Of a stretch of 64,000 nucleotides of DNA, positions 13,215 to 25,499 are shown one piece after another. The position numbers and the translations under genes are program-made. The notes beneath the pieces are model-generated. The model did not search any database. It worked only from the letters and a program-made list of their open reading frames with translations, and was not told the origin of the DNA. The stretch is from Gordionus sp. m RMFG-2023. Its lineage: Eukaryota > Nematomorpha > Gordioida > Chordodea > Parachordodidae. The DNA lies in the NCBI RefSeq assembly GCF_954871325.1, contig NC_088777.1, positions 14,423,366 to 14,487,365 on the forward strand, written 5' to 3'. Position 1 is the first letter of the stretch; each line of letters starts with the position of its first letter.

Positions 13215-13294
13215 AATGGGGGACTTCGCCCCCCCCATACCCACCAATTTTGGGGCCTTCGGCCCGCTTTTGGCCGACCTTCGGCCGGGGTAAT
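13215..13294 (-). repeat. GC-rich double-hairpin module, copy A (in hAT-1 copy 1)
   Basis: On the minus strand this reads CCCCGGCCGAAGGTCGG, a short A-rich spacer, CGGGCCGAAGGCCC, then a GGTGGGTATGG...GCGAAGTCCCCC tail. Each half is a GC stem around a GAA loop. It lies 55-135 bp inside the transposase 3' end of the element. The same module occurs at 45741, 52371 and 59124. Confidence 0.85.
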
Positions 13295-13887
13295 TGATGT
13301 AGCATATTCATCTAAGTTAATATGTTATATTTAATATAACAAGATCTTAAAAACAATGAAAATTCTTTATTGATTTACTAATAACAATTATAATATATAA
13401 TTTTCTCATGTTTATAAATATATCATAATATTAATTATTATATTTTATGGATGATTTTAAAAGAGGCAATAAAGATTTTCCATCGGCACTGTGGAGATAG
13501 GCTGAAAACTCTTTGCATGAATAGTTATATTTTGTTTTCAGCTTCTAATTATGACGTTTTCGCCAAGCAGTAGTCATTAGACTGAATATTCTCTCTGATG
13601 AAGCATTTGAATGTGGAATAGAAAATATAAAATTTCATATTTTCTCTATCAATGGTGAGTTTTTATTAGAAAGAAAATCCATCCATTTTTCTTGGGTATT
13701 CATATGATTGTTTTTTTGATAATTTTTCTTCATAATAGGAATAAAATTGTGAATATTCCTCACAGAGAATATCTATATCTATGATTGGTATTTTATAATT
13801 AATAAAAAAAATTTGTATGTTCAAATTCTGGACATTTGCTCCCATAAAAATTTTGTTAAATTTTTAAATTTAATGAATTCTTTAGTT

Positions 13888-14343
13888 TTAGGATAAGATC
13901 ATGTATATATATATTGCTAATACATCTTCAATTTGCAATTGTAAATTTATGTTATTGACTAAAGTGCCAACGTTAAGGACAACACCTAAATATGCCTCTG
14001 CAAAATCATCTCCAAAAATTATTTTCAAAATTGGTGGGGTTGCTGATAATGATAAAAAATATTCTTTAAGGGGGTGAAAATACTTAAGCATCCGCTTAAT
14101 CGCTGGGATTAATGTAAGCCAGCGTGTTGGAACATGGCGAAGTGATGACCATTTTAAATTGCACCATTCTACCAATTCTTTTAAAATTGTAACTCTTTTT
14201 GTCGAGTTGCTATATTCATTATAGCTTTTAATTACTATACTCTCAATATCATATTTAAGAAAAATTATGGCCTTTTTAAACGAATTGTGAAGAATGTGGC
14301 ATATGCAACCCATTGGTATAATATTATTACTATGGCTTTTCAA
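13888..14343 (-). pseudogene. hAT transposase, broken internal region (hAT-1 copy 1)
   Basis: The 151-codon frame has the motif run MGCICHILHNSFKKAI, then SSLRHVPTRWLTL, typical of the middle of ZBED/ZMYM-like hAT transposases (the CxCxxHxxHN and RW regions). Compared with copy 2 at 58090 it differs at only two residues over the first 105 or so, so both derive from a recent common source. The remaining coding region toward 13480 is out of frame. The N-terminal zinc-finger region is not recognisable. The element is therefore not autonomous. Confidence 0.8.
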
Positions 14344-15045
14344 TTTTGTCTAAATACTTTAATTTTCCCCAAAGTTTACAGATGCGTTATCTGCACAATA
14401 AGCCGTTACATTAACAATATCAAGTTCAGCGAATTTTATTTTCTAGCAAGCATCTAGATATGTCTTTAGGGGTTTCACTGTCAGACGAAAAAATTTTAAG
14501 TAATTAAACATTTATTCCATTCTTTTTGTTGAAGTATCTAAGTAATAAGGGAAATGTTTTTATATTACCTTTATTATATGCATTCGTTAGTATTGAAAAA
14601 GGATGATGTTTTTTTAGATCTTTTATAATATTTGCCCTTAATTTATTTCATTTAAAATTTTACGAGTTTTAATATAAGATTTATAAAATCCATAAAAGAA
14701 ATGTATAGTTATTTAAATTCATAATATAATTATACTTGATAAACTTTCTAAAAATTGAATTTCTGTTGTGGGTAATTGATCAATGAATATGATTGGTTAG
14801 TTGGACTATTAACAAATACTATAATTTTTTAAATATTTTAAAATAAAATTAATTTAAAATTTTATATTTGTTTTTAAAAATATTTAAAAAAAATTTTTAA
14901 TTTAAAAACGTGAGAAAAAGTGTGAAACTATGTGTGATTATTTTAATTTACTCAAAAAACGTGAGAAAAGCGTTAAGTGTGAGAAAACGTAGGTAAGTAA
15001 AAAATTAGGTATGAAATGAGAATCGCTGCTAATCTGGCAACCCTG

Positions 15046-15423
15046 GGTTTGACCATTAGTTATATAAAATCCTGTCCTTTTATTGGCTACCAGATAAAAC
15101 ATAATAAAAAAAGTAGAAGTATGATATAGTTGAGTTGAATATGGTAAATTTCGACTTTTAATTAAATAGTGGTAGTCTACCTATCAATCTTGTAGACCTG
15201 GCAATCCTGTTAAGTCCCCTGCATTCCCTAACGCCACTAATTTTAATATCTTCTATTATATCTAACAACCTTCGCGTATATTTTTATAAATATTCCATCC
15301 TCCTAAATGTTGTAGTTCACTGTGTAAACTAGCATTTCTTTTAATTGGATAAGTTACTGAAAATTCTTTTTAAAAATAGTTTTAAAATTTTGCAATACCT
15401 TCAATAAAAAACAATTTCCATAC
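15046..15423. other. A/T-rich spacer
   Basis: No feature seen. Confidence 0.35.
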
Positions 15424-16203
15424 TAGAGATTTGCATAATTCTAACAGCATGAATTCAGATTATTAAAAATGGGACTGGACTAGGCAACGTGTGCGAATTT
15501 GAACAGGCTCAGGTAATAAAATCTAATATACTATTTTGTTTTTTCATCTTTTAAAAAGTTAGTAGTAAGGAGTAGGCAACTCCTACAAAATTTAAAAATA
15601 TCCAACTACATTTAGAACATTAAAAACGACGAGTTATAGTCTATGACCAATGACAATATGAAGATGATTGACTTATTTTTTATAGATTATAAGACAGTTT
15701 AAAGTCACATAGGGTGACATATTAAATAGATGAACTTGGTAAATTTCAATTTAAACATTTTTATATAAATTTTTTCTAAGAAATTTAAAAATCATGCAAC
15801 CCGAAAAATAGGCACCTCGCGTGATTTTCATAACTCTTAAATTTTCACTTTTTTATATTTCTTAAATATTAATTTCTACCGTAGATATAATATAAAAAAT
15901 AAATATGTTTAAACATTTTGAAAAATTTGCTTCGTCTATTTTTTTTATAGCATTTCAATTTTTTATGAAATATATAACCCGGGAGTCCCCTAATGATTTT
16001 AATTTAACCACTCCACAATATTAAAAATAGTTGTTTATTTTGGTGTCCAACAACATATATTTCGGTTTAAACCTTGTATATAAAAAAAATTTAAAAATTT
16101 GGCAGGAACGAGCAGGACAACCTTAGTAAAAAATAACCGGGTAGGGTAAAACCTAAATTTTCACCAAAGTCAACCTATAAATTTTGCCATTTGCACACCT
16201 CTA
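15424..16203. mobile_element. Unnamed non-autonomous element, copy 2
   Basis: The left end is TAGAGATTTGCATAA and the right end GCCATTTGCACACCTCTA, a weak inverted pair related to CAGAGATCTGCA termini. The interior from about 15600 to 15995 aligns with 10745-11205. It ends in AACCCGGGAGTCCCCTA, matching AACTCCGGTGTCCCCTA in copy 1. Flanking octamers do not match. The conserved block may itself be a smaller element ending at the GTCCCCTA motif. Confidence 0.5.
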
Positions 16204-16904
16204 GTTTGAATGATAGACATCAATTGAGATATTTTGCCTAAATAGCCTTTATTAGGATCACCGGAATCTTGGTATATTCTCCCCCCCCCACCAATATTTT
16301 TATAAATGAGATTTATCCTGAATATAATTGACTTGCTAAGTCACAAAAACCCTAAGAATTATTTAAAATTTTTAGATATTTTTTGTCTAAATGCTCACAG
16401 CATATTTTAAATTTTTTGTCTAAATACTTACAGCAAATTTTAACATAAAAAAAATTTAATATAATTTTATGGGTGTATTCAGGTTTGACCAACTAACTGT
16501 TTAGTAGGCTATATAACTTCGGCGAAACAGTCTAAAAAGTAAAACATAAAACATAAAACCAATAAAACAAAAAAACAAAAAAAAAGTAAAAACGAAAGAA
16601 AAAATACGAAAAATAGTAATGCCCCCAAATAATTAAAACAAACCAAAATAGGTTGTCCTATTTCAAAAGCTGTTTAGCCTAGTGGTACCTGGACACAGCG
16701 TAAAAGCTTATAGCACATAGTAATATGAATCGAATTGAAGAATCGAGTTATTCATTTTAATCTAAAATTTAAATCAAATAATGCTGTTAATTTGTATTCG
16801 TACAGATATAGAATCATTATTCGATTAAAAAATGCAATTTTCCCATTCCAGTTATTAGATTCTGTAAAAAATAATATAAACTGTTAAGTATTGAAATGTT
16901 CTTT
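16204..16904. other. Spacer
   Basis: A C8 run near 16282 is followed by A/T-rich sequence. TAGCCTAGTGGTACCTGG near 16676 resembles a tRNA A box, but no B box follows at the right distance. No gene was seen. Confidence 0.35.
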
Positions 16905-17761
16905 TTGTATTTTTTATAAAATGTTTATTTTCATTGACTTAAAACAATTACAGTTATTTTTAGGATCAGCAACATACTATTCAAAATTTATTTAAAATTT
17001 TGTAGACAAAGCCAAACCATTATATAAATTATTAGAAAAAGCAGTAGTTTGGAGATGGACAAATGAATACAAAGGTGTGTATAAAAAAATAAAGCAAAAA
17101 ATAAGTAGTACTCCAATATTACAACATTATGATTCGAAATTACCAATTATATTAGCAACACGAGGGGGATTTAGAAACTAGTATAGCTATTTTTCTCTAC
17201 AATTACCGAAATACACCAGGGGCAGAAAATGAATAAAGTCCCGCCAAAATACTTCTAAAAACCTATGTTAGACCAAATATTCGAACGGGGGAACAAAAAG
17301 GAGAAGTTAGAATAAATCACTCAAAAATTCGAGATAAATGAAAAAGTGTGGTTGCGCATTTACAATAATAAAGAAAAAAAATGGGGAAAAGTCATTATTA
17401 AAAGCATACTCGAATCACTACGATATGAAGTAAGTATAGAGGGTAAAAGGATTATAACTCATACTGATTAATTAAGGAAAAGAACCGAGAATATATTAAC
17501 TGAAGAGTGCGAAGTAGAAGAAAGAACTGAATAGTAAACAAAGAGGACGTATTAAAAAATAAAGATGAAATAAACCTAAAGGAGAGGGAGGAAAATGATA
17601 CAGGTCAAGAAGCTGAAGGAAGTAATACACCAAAGTTAGAAACTACAAGTCAAGATCGATATTGGAAATAATACGAACGAAACTAATTAGATTGGGGATT
17701 AATTTTATGTAAGTGTTTATTTTGTTATATTTGTATTTTTTATAAAATGTTTATTTTCATT
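16905..17761 (+). mobile_element. Ty3/Gypsy LTR-retrotransposon fossil
   Basis: Two separated pieces resemble Ty3/Gypsy pol: the end of the reverse transcriptase into the RNase H region at about 16960-17175, and the C-terminal part of integrase at about 17210-17480. The intervening pol region is absent. A 31-bp direct repeat (16905-16935 and 17731-17761) brackets the fossil and may be a vestige of its ends, although full LTRs are not visible. It is broken, with several breaks, and probably old. Confidence 0.7.
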
Positions 17762-18065
17762 ATTATATTTATTATATGAATTTGAATAGTAAAATAAAAT
17801 GCGATTTGATAACGAATAAAAGAAAAATATATTTCAAGAATTACTTCTATCAAATACACTTTTTAAACGAAGAACAAATTTTATTGAATAGATAAGAATA
17901 TCATCAATACAGTGTATTTTTATATAAATTTATATAGAAATTTATTATGCTGATAGATAAAATCAAATTAAAAATATTAAATTTTCATACCTAGATTAAA
18001 TTCAACTTAACATAATCCAAATTTCGTTGTAAAACAAATATACTAAATCAATTCTTAATGTAAAC
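17762..18065. other. A/T-rich spacer
   Basis: Nothing recognisable. Confidence 0.35.
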
Positions 18066-18873
18066 CAGAGACCTGCAGAGGTACCATTTGCACGCCCCGG
18101 CCCGGTTTTAAATTTTTTAGGCCCGGCCCGCTTATTTTTTAAAAAAAATTTTTACGGCCCGGCCCGGATTTAAAAATTTAAGGCCCGGCCCGGATTTAAA
18201 AATTTCAGGCCCGGCTCGGAATTTTTTTAAATTATATTCGACCTGGTATATACAAAAATTCACCTATGAGGTATTTTACCATATTTTTCAGCGAGTATTA
18301 TCGCTTGGTATTTAAAAAATACATGTAAAAAGCTAATATTTTGAGAGTATTATATTGAATTTATAAAAATTATAAAACTGTTATTTATAAAAATGGATAT
18401 TTTGAGCATATACTATATTTTATATTACATTTATAAAAATAAAACTAATATTCATAAAAATGGTAATAATATTTGCCCATATACTATATATTTTATATTA
18501 CATTTAAAAAAAATAAAACTATTTATAAAAATGGAAAATATTTTGAGAATATAATATATTGTATTTAATTTACTATTTAATTTATAAAATAAAAATAAAT
18601 CGCTATTTAAAAAAATGCATGTATAATAAATAGTATTTTGAAAATATAATCTAATTGCACAATATTAATATAATTTATTTTATAATATAAATTTTTAACA
18701 AAAGAAGATAATTGTATTATATAATATTGTAAAAAAAAATAATGAAAAATGTTGGATTAAAAACTTTCATGACTCAAGGTAAATATAATAAATGCAATAA
18801 ATATTTGACAGTTTGCAAAGTAAAAAACCAGCATGATTGACGAAACCCTATACTCAAGAAAGATATTAAAAAT

Positions 18874-19413
18874 TCACAAATTATCATGAAGAGAGAGAAG
18901 CATATCTACCTTTTCAGGTTGAAGATTACTTCTTCCTTCTTCAAGAATTCTCCCAGTAGTGGAAAAATTCTTCTCACAGCTTGCACTTGAAGCAGGAATT
19001 GCCAATACCCGTTTTGCCAATTTTGCTAAAATTGGAAATTCGCTTTGATGAGCCGCCCACCACTCTAACAAATTATCCACCTTAAATGTTTCATCTATTT
19101 TTTTATTTATGTAATTATAATATTCATCATCGGGTATTGACATATTACCAGAATTACCATCGCCCCATTTGTCATAAAACGATTCAGTTTGTTTAACAGC
19201 AGTCGTAATTTGACTGGTCTATGGTATTTCATTTACTTCCTGAGCCTCTTGTAATTTAATATAATCTTTTATATAGTTTTCCGTCATCTTGCGATCTGTC
19301 CCTGACAACATACGTAATTGCTTGAATTTGGGACAGAGAAAAAGAGAAATAAAATGATACTTGTGTAAAACAAATTTTTCAATTAAAAAATGCTTTATAT
19401 TAAGTAAAATCAA
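18874..19413 (-). pseudogene. hAT transposase, C-terminal half, broken
   Basis: Two adjacent minus-strand frames. The one at 18874-19143 contains EWWAAHQSEFPILAKLAKRV followed by LAIPASSASCEKNFSTTGRI, the hAT C-terminal dimerisation domain in its usual order. The upstream frame at 19219-19413 contains LFLCPKFKQLRML, matching the LDPRFKxL region that precedes the dimerisation domain. A frameshift and an in-frame stop separate them. The N-terminal DNA-binding domain and the first catalytic region are not visible, so this copy cannot encode an active enzyme. Confidence 0.85.
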
Positions 19414-19459
19414 TATTTCTCCTTTTTCGCTTTGAAAGGTATTACAAACTTCAAGAAGT

Positions 19460-19662
19460 GATATTCCTTTATTTGATTGTTTTGGTAAAATATATTCTAA
19501 AAATTTAGATATGAATTATAAAAAAATATATTAATAATACTTGAATATTGGGGCTTATTTAAGATATTCCTTTATTTGATTGTTTTGGTAAAATATGTTG
19601 TAAAAATTTAGATATGAATTATAAAAAAATATATTAATACTTTGAATAAATTTGCAGGAAAT
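19460..19662. repeat. Tandem duplication, period about 103 bp
   Basis: GATATTCCTTTATTTGATTG begins at 19460 and again at 19563, followed by nearly identical sequence. The duplication is internal to the hAT at 18066-19902. Confidence 0.85.
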
Positions 19663-19902
19663 TAATAATTAGATCGATCTGTGGGTGTTAGATAGTGTTA
19701 ACCATCACCCATTATATTAATCATAATTATAATATAATATAATCTTATAACCATTAACTCATAATGTATAAATTTTTATAAAAAATATTAAGGCCCGGCC
19801 CGGATATATTAAAAAAAATTTTTTTTAGGCCCGGCCCGGATATATTTAAAAAATTTAAAATACGGCCCGGGCCGGGTTTAGGGCCGGGCCTGCAGGTCTC
19901 TG

Positions 19903-21022
19903 ATGTAAACATTAATTATTTCAAATTACCACTATTTGCATCAACAATTAGGAAATAAAAGTAAAATTTACTCATTTTATTTATCAATGTCGTAGTTGTA
20001 TGGGATACTGCTCTCTTGCGCTAAAATTTTTTTATGACCCTGGTTGGGCTCTTCGGGGTAAAATGATTAATATCAAATGTAACCCAAAAAACACAAAATA
20101 TTTAATATAATATATTTTAGTAAAAATGGAAAACTAGATTATCAAATTCTTTAGAAAAATCGTGCTTCCTACCCTCCTTCCACACCTATTTCCACACATA
20201 TTATATTTCAATGACGATCTTGGATCAGACCCATCCCTGGGGTTGAAGTGCCTACTATTATGATTAAATAATTAGTCGGCTATAGGCTCATCAGCTGCTC
20301 TCAGATTTAAGTGTTTTGGGAATCACTAGGAATAACGGCATCCAAAATTGTTTTATCTCTAGAACGATCATTACATATATAACAGATAAAAATATTAGGG
20401 TTTAGTAGGTAGATTTCCATAGGTAGAAAACCACTTAAAATATTTTGCGGACTCCCCTCTGAGAAATTTTTGTTTTACAAATTAGCCATTTCAACTCTTA
20501 TTGTATATCCACAGAGATAGCAAGTTAGTTTACGCTTCTCTAGCAATTATTTTAGATAAACTAAAAACCCCGAACTTGATTTATTCAGTTGCTTAGACAA
20601 TGAGGAATATATCATATAAATTTCATAAAATTTATTGGATGAAAATACATCTTTTGACCAATTTGAAACAATTAGCTCTAAAAATAAAAAAAATTAGAGT
20701 CGATTGCCTTTTTATCCCACTTGCTGAATAGCTCCGGTCTCCACTAGATTATTTTATAATAATTATTTCGAATAATTTGATCAAATAATGGTTATAAAAT
20801 TAGTTGACAAATAATATATTATCCTTATTCCTTTTCATATATTCATTATGTCGAAATTGAAAAATATCGAATAAAGATAATAAATTTTAAGTATATACCA
20901 TGTACTTAACTAACGCAGATATATATGTCGTATAAAGGTTGATTTAGAAAATCTAGGTTTTGAGCAAATCTTGAAAAAATTAGATCATTCATACTGCCCA
21001 TTTTTTAAATACCTTATTATAC
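19903..21022. other. Spacer with a GGAGACCGGAG terminus
   Basis: AGCTCCGGTCTCCACTA near 20731-20747 reads inverted as TAGTGGAGACCGGAGCT. This resembles the terminus TAGGGGAGACCAGGGCT at 40494. A possible partner with GACCCTGGTTGGGC lies near 20035, but the match is poor. No gene was seen. Confidence 0.4.
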
Positions 21023-21222
21023 CGGAATCGTATTCCAGCATTTGTACCTACCCTGGGAATATCAGATTATTTTGCCAGAAAATTTGAATGACCCTTAATT
21101 TAAATTAAATTATATATTTTATTTTCATACAATTTACAAATAACAAAAAAATATTCACGGCAAAATTGTCTGAAATCCATAGAGTATACTCTTACATATT
21201 TAAATATGATTCCGGCATATTA
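21023..21222. mobile_element. MITE with GGAATCGTATTCC-type inverted repeats
   Basis: The left half CCGGAATCGTATTCCAGCAT is mirrored by ATATGATTCCGG at the right end. Inner blocks (TATCAGATTATTTTGCC against GGCAAAATTGTCTGAAAT) are also inverted. A second copy lies at 33460-33615 and a half copy near 30278-30345. The boundaries are accurate to within about 10 bp, and the TSD is unresolved. Confidence 0.6.
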
Positions 21223-21898
21223 GGGTTCTCAAAAAAATAAGAAAACGAGTGCTACTAATGATTTAAATATATTAAATTTGCCTAAAAATCCAGGTCAATA
21301 AAGCAGTTTTAACTTAGTAACATTATATTGAATGAAGTTTTATATATAAGTTTTAAAAAAGTAGCTTAATTTTAATTTATTTGTTAAATATTTTTAAAGT
21401 TGTAATGAAATACAGAAATACGTTGGTTGTAATATTTTACCCAAGCCGGATTTCTAAAACACATGGGAAAAAATATTTGCCAATTTCATCCTAAAAACAT
21501 TTATCTATCTTTGTTGTGCTATTATAGGCGAGATTCTTTTAAAAGTGCTTATCTAGTAAACTAAGTAATATATTTTACTATATTTATAAATTATAAATTT
21601 TAATTATTACATTTTACACTTCTTATTATTTGCTAAACTGCATAATGCATTATTTGTTTATATTATTAATTACAATGAATTCGAATTAAGCAAAATTAAT
21701 GAATAATATGAGTGATTTAAGAGCATAGCTCTATAATGTTGTTCGTACAACAGAGCGACGCTAATTATTCTCATTTTCCATCTAACTTAAATAAAATTGG
21801 TAGTCCAGAGGAGATATTCCAAGTAAATGACCAAGTTGCAGGTTGTACGCACAAAGTTCAATTATTTACTATTTAAAAGAAATCACATTACTCTCTCC
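21223..21898. other. A/T-rich spacer
   Basis: Nothing recognisable. Confidence 0.35.
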
Positions 21899-22450
21899 CA
21901 GGGATGTAGGCGGGGTAGGGGGGCACCGATATAAAAAAAATGTAGTGTACCCCCGCCAGAAATTTTCATAAAATTTGAATTTTTTTAATGGTATTCTTGT
22001 TCAAAAAAAATAAACACGTTACCGTTACTCGTTACCTTGTGAAAAAAGGAACGCACGTTACTGGCTATTCAGATGATCTGATAATCAAGAGAGGGCTTAA
22101 CACATCTTTCGCCGTGCTAAATACACGTTCAGCTGTCGCAGAGGATGGGAGGGTTGTATTATATTTAATAAATAAAAATTTTAATTAGGGGAATTTATTA
22201 AAAATTAAAGAATAATCCTTATTTTAAAAAAGGCTTAATAGATCATCTTATATTGAATCTTCTTCAGATCCTTATCAAATTTTTATTTTTCTTTATCAGA
22301 AAATAATCTGGCATGTGTGTTGCTTTTTAAAGGAATCAAAGTCTGCTTATTTTTTGCCAAAATATTTTCTCAAACTGGAAATATGTTCATCTACTTTCGC
22401 TGATCTATGATTTTATCCAAGGCGAATCTAATTTAAATAACGGGTGAATT
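21899..22450 (-). mobile_element. hAT remnant, 3' portion
   Basis: A hAT-like terminus CAGGGATGTAGGCGGGG with a G-tract begins at 21899. Subterminal CGTTACCGTTACTCGTTACC repeats follow at about 22018. The minus strand then carries transposase C-terminal sequence (22075-22160) and, around 22405-22445, AIIHPLFKLDSPW, resembling the LDPRFK region. CGTTACCGTTACTT recurs near 23385. The opposite terminus was not found. Confidence 0.6.
22075..22160 (-). pseudogene. hAT dimerisation-domain fragment
   Basis: The minus strand reads TLPSSATAERVFSTAKDVL followed by SPLLIIRSSE and a stop. TLPSSATAERVFSTAKD is a textbook hAT C-terminal motif (consensus xPxSSAxxERxFS). Only this short piece stays in frame. 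The plus-strand open frame overlapping it at 21988-22188 is a shadow. Confidence 0.8.
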
Positions 22451-25168
22451 ATTGCTATGTATTCATCTTTATAAATTTGTTCGAATCTATTGAAAATAAA
22501 TATAATCAAAATATAAATTGTAAACAATATTTTTTTAACTGTATACCTTTTATCTACGCCTTGGAGGATTACATTAATAAGTGGCTTACAAAATTGGACA
22601 TTATTTAAAGCAATTTTTTAAGTTTTAATATTAAAAGTTATCGAGTGAGATATCCCAAATATTTTTAAATCGAAAGAGCTGTAGCAACAGGTTCCACATT
22701 AAAATCATATATACATATCATATTTTTTAATTAACACTAACCATAAAATACATAATATAAAGACTTGTTTTTATCTGAATATCTCTGCACGGATTTCTTA
22801 CAAGATTGGTCAAATTGGTTATTCTCCTTAACAAGACTATTAACTTCAAGGAGTTATAAAAAGAGTCCCATCATGATATAATCGGTTTAATCAGATATCT
22901 ACCATTTTTTCCTTAACAGTTTCGGAACTGTCCATGTTTATTTCATAATTGAGGAAATATTAGAGTTGGGACACAATTTTACAAAGTGTAGACCTTGTAC
23001 CCTTAATTTTTTTATTGGTGTTAAAAATGTTTCATATTGAGGCCATGGCTTAAATCATCTTCATCTGAAGATATATGTATAATTGACATAATATTTTTTA
23101 TAAAATAAATTTTAATATTAGAGAATAAGAATATAAATTAATATTCTTGATTAAGAATATAAATTAATATTCTTAATTGATTCAATAATAGATTAACAAT
23201 TTTGACTGAAAATTTAACAGCGAAAATTTAAAATAAAAATGAAGGAATTTAGTGGTTGATCTGACTTAAAAACACGGCTTAATATTTATAAAATTTAAAA
23301 AATAAATAAAAACAAATTTCATTATACAATAAAATATGTTTTTTTCATATTTATTAAGGAAAAATTTATACTCAAAATAAGAAACGCGTTACCGTTACTT
23401 CTAGAAGAGGGTGGCGTTTGGCTTTCCTTTACTTCAAAAAGACGCCATTAGTACCGACGTTACATCTTTGACATTGCTTATGTTGGCATATTAATAATAT
23501 TTTTTATCTTGAAATAAACAAAATATTTTACATAGTGATAATATATTTATTAATAGTACATTTTAATTTCAAGATATAACCCTTCCCTATTTCAATTGGG
23601 TTTTAAAAAAGAATATCCAAAAGAAATAGGGAAATATCACTGTATCCGTTTTGACTAGCCGTTTACTACCTGTAATCCTGCCCAACAAGGACTGCATATA
23701 TCAAATGAATGGCGCAACTATAGAATTAATTGATAACAGTTATATATAAGACAAAACACATAAACTACGATATTCGCGTAAAAAATTTGGAAACATGCCA
23801 ATTCAGATGCACGCAAGGCTGTAAAAGGCTATGAAACCAAATAAAAAATAATACTGCCAGAGATTCCTTAAATGGTTATTCACATTGATAAACAAATCAA
23901 GATAATATTTAATACAGTAAATTATCTTACAAAATCAAATACCCTATTTGTAAATTTTGAATCTTTAATAGATTTACAAGAGCACAATAGTTTAGATATG
24001 GGACATATTTCGCATTTTAGGTATTCTGCTTTATTAATAATTGCATTTCTAAAGAAATGCAGATGAGAATTGTAAATAATTTTATTTATTTATAATCCAA
24101 AATCGCTATCCTGGTAGATGAATCTACATATTGCCAAATGAACCAACCTTGGATATTTATGTAAAATCGTATTGGGGTTCTCATTTAATGAACCTATTTT
24201 TATATTTCTATACCTGATTGAATTGGAATCATAAGATGCATAGGAGATTGTTCATACCTTATGGTATCTTCTAAATCCGCTGGGTTTTCAAATTTGAGAA
24301 AAAATTAAACCATGACTTCAGTGTCATGACTGGGAAGATATCTGGTGTAGCAACGCGTCTTTGCACATCATATCCAAACGATCATACCCTGGTATTGTTT
24401 AATTCACCGTATAGCAGTGACTAATGAAATAAAATGTGTTACTGGTGATAATTATTATAAAGTCTTTATTGACACAATATATAGTTTAAACAAATATTAA
24501 AAATGCAAAATTAATTAGGTAGAACAAATAGCGTCTGGTGCATTTAGTTGCTGAAGATTCGGAAGGGTTAATGTACGATGGGCGTCTAGCAGTCCTCGTA
24601 CTATTAATGCAGTTTGGAATAACTATGAGGTCCTATACACGCATTTCAAAAATTAAGCAAATTCTAGCATCAGTGCAATTCTATTTGAATTATCTAATTC
24701 TTCTTCAAGGCTTCAGGCAAGCACAATCAGTTTACCTATAGCTGAAAAATCAATAAATTAAACTTTTCGTCTTCTAAATTTGCTTAAGGATATGTCTGAT
24801 AAGTTTTAAATCTCTCTTATAAATACTAAATGAATGTTTATTTATTACTTTTAAAGAACATATGGAAATAGCTCAAGGAAGCTAGAAAAATAAACAAATA
24901 TATCTGGATTATTAATATTGAAGGAAAACCTAAGGCACTCTGGTATCAACGAAAATTAATTAATTACTACCTTAATAGACAATATGCAAAATAGGTAGAT
25001 GGAATTCCAATAATTCTCGTTATAAATACTTTATTCAATTATACAGTTTTGTCTTTTTAGCTAACTTATCTGATATGGAATATAATGAAATATAATTGTC
25101 TAGCATACCTCCACAATATATATTTTTTGCAATATATCAATTTTCTTTCTAAATAGTTTTTATAATAT
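22451..25168. other. Long A/T-rich spacer
   Basis: Contains a tandem palindrome near 23126-23175 (AAGAATAT...ATATTCTT twice, 27-bp period). Short frames at 23872-24066 and 24538-24741 show no recognisable domain. The latter is somewhat less A/T-rich and could be old transposon coding sequence, but I cannot assign it. Confidence 0.35.
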
Positions 25169-25499
25169 CAGGCGCGTACGCAGCGGGGGGGGGGAGCCAA
25201 AAAATGCAGATGCCGGATTATATTTTTCAAAAATATTATTGTTAATATTAATTTATATTTGTTAATATTTATTCTTATCTCATATATACATATATATATA
25301 TATATATTTTATTTATCACATTCATCTACTAAGTTATTTTATCAATCAATTTCGATTTCAAGTTTTCCTTGGCGTAATTTACCTATTATTTTCAAATTTT
25401 AGTGGCATAATATTTATCTAAATTTCTAATAAAATAATAATTATCTCTGAAACTCCTTGTCCAACAGGGAGAAAAAAATTGCAAGCTTGTCCAACGAGA

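Larger units (their letters stand above)
13160..15045 (-). mobile_element. hAT-1 copy 1
   Basis: The element runs from CAGGGTTGCCAGAT to ATCTGGCAACCCTG, a perfect 14-bp terminal inverted repeat. It is flanked by GGTATGAC and GGTTTGAC (7 of 8 bases), the 8-bp duplication expected of hAT. Subterminal sequence at the 5' (right) end carries several AAACGTGAG-like motifs, candidate transposase-binding sites. The transposase remnant is on the minus strand. Copy 2 lies at 57373-59251 in the opposite orientation and is nearly identical over long stretches. Confidence 0.92.
18066..19902 (-). mobile_element. hAT element with GGCCCGGCCCGG subterminal arrays
   Basis: The terminal inverted repeat is CAGAGACCTGCAG (left) and CTGCAGGTCTCTG (right). 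Both flanks carry the identical octamer ATGTAAAC, a perfect 8-bp TSD. Inside the left end the motif GGCCCGGCCCG recurs at about 18095, 18120, 18156, 18182 and 18208, spaced mostly 25-26 bp apart by A/T runs. Inside the right end it recurs near 19792, 19828 and 19864. The remaining transposase is on the minus strand. Confidence 0.93.

Noticed and set aside
16676-16760. Possible tRNA or SINE head (TAGCCTAGTGGTACCTGG)
   Set aside because: No B box at the expected distance and no tRNA-like stems.
21988-22188. Frame with GYSDDL, superficially like a polymerase motif
   Set aside because: The opposite strand encodes a clear hAT dimerisation motif, so the plus-strand frame is its shadow.
23126-23175. 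Tandem palindromes AAGAATAT..ATATTCTT as a regulatory site
   Set aside because: Such palindromes arise readily in A/T-rich DNA and nothing nearby suggests a function.
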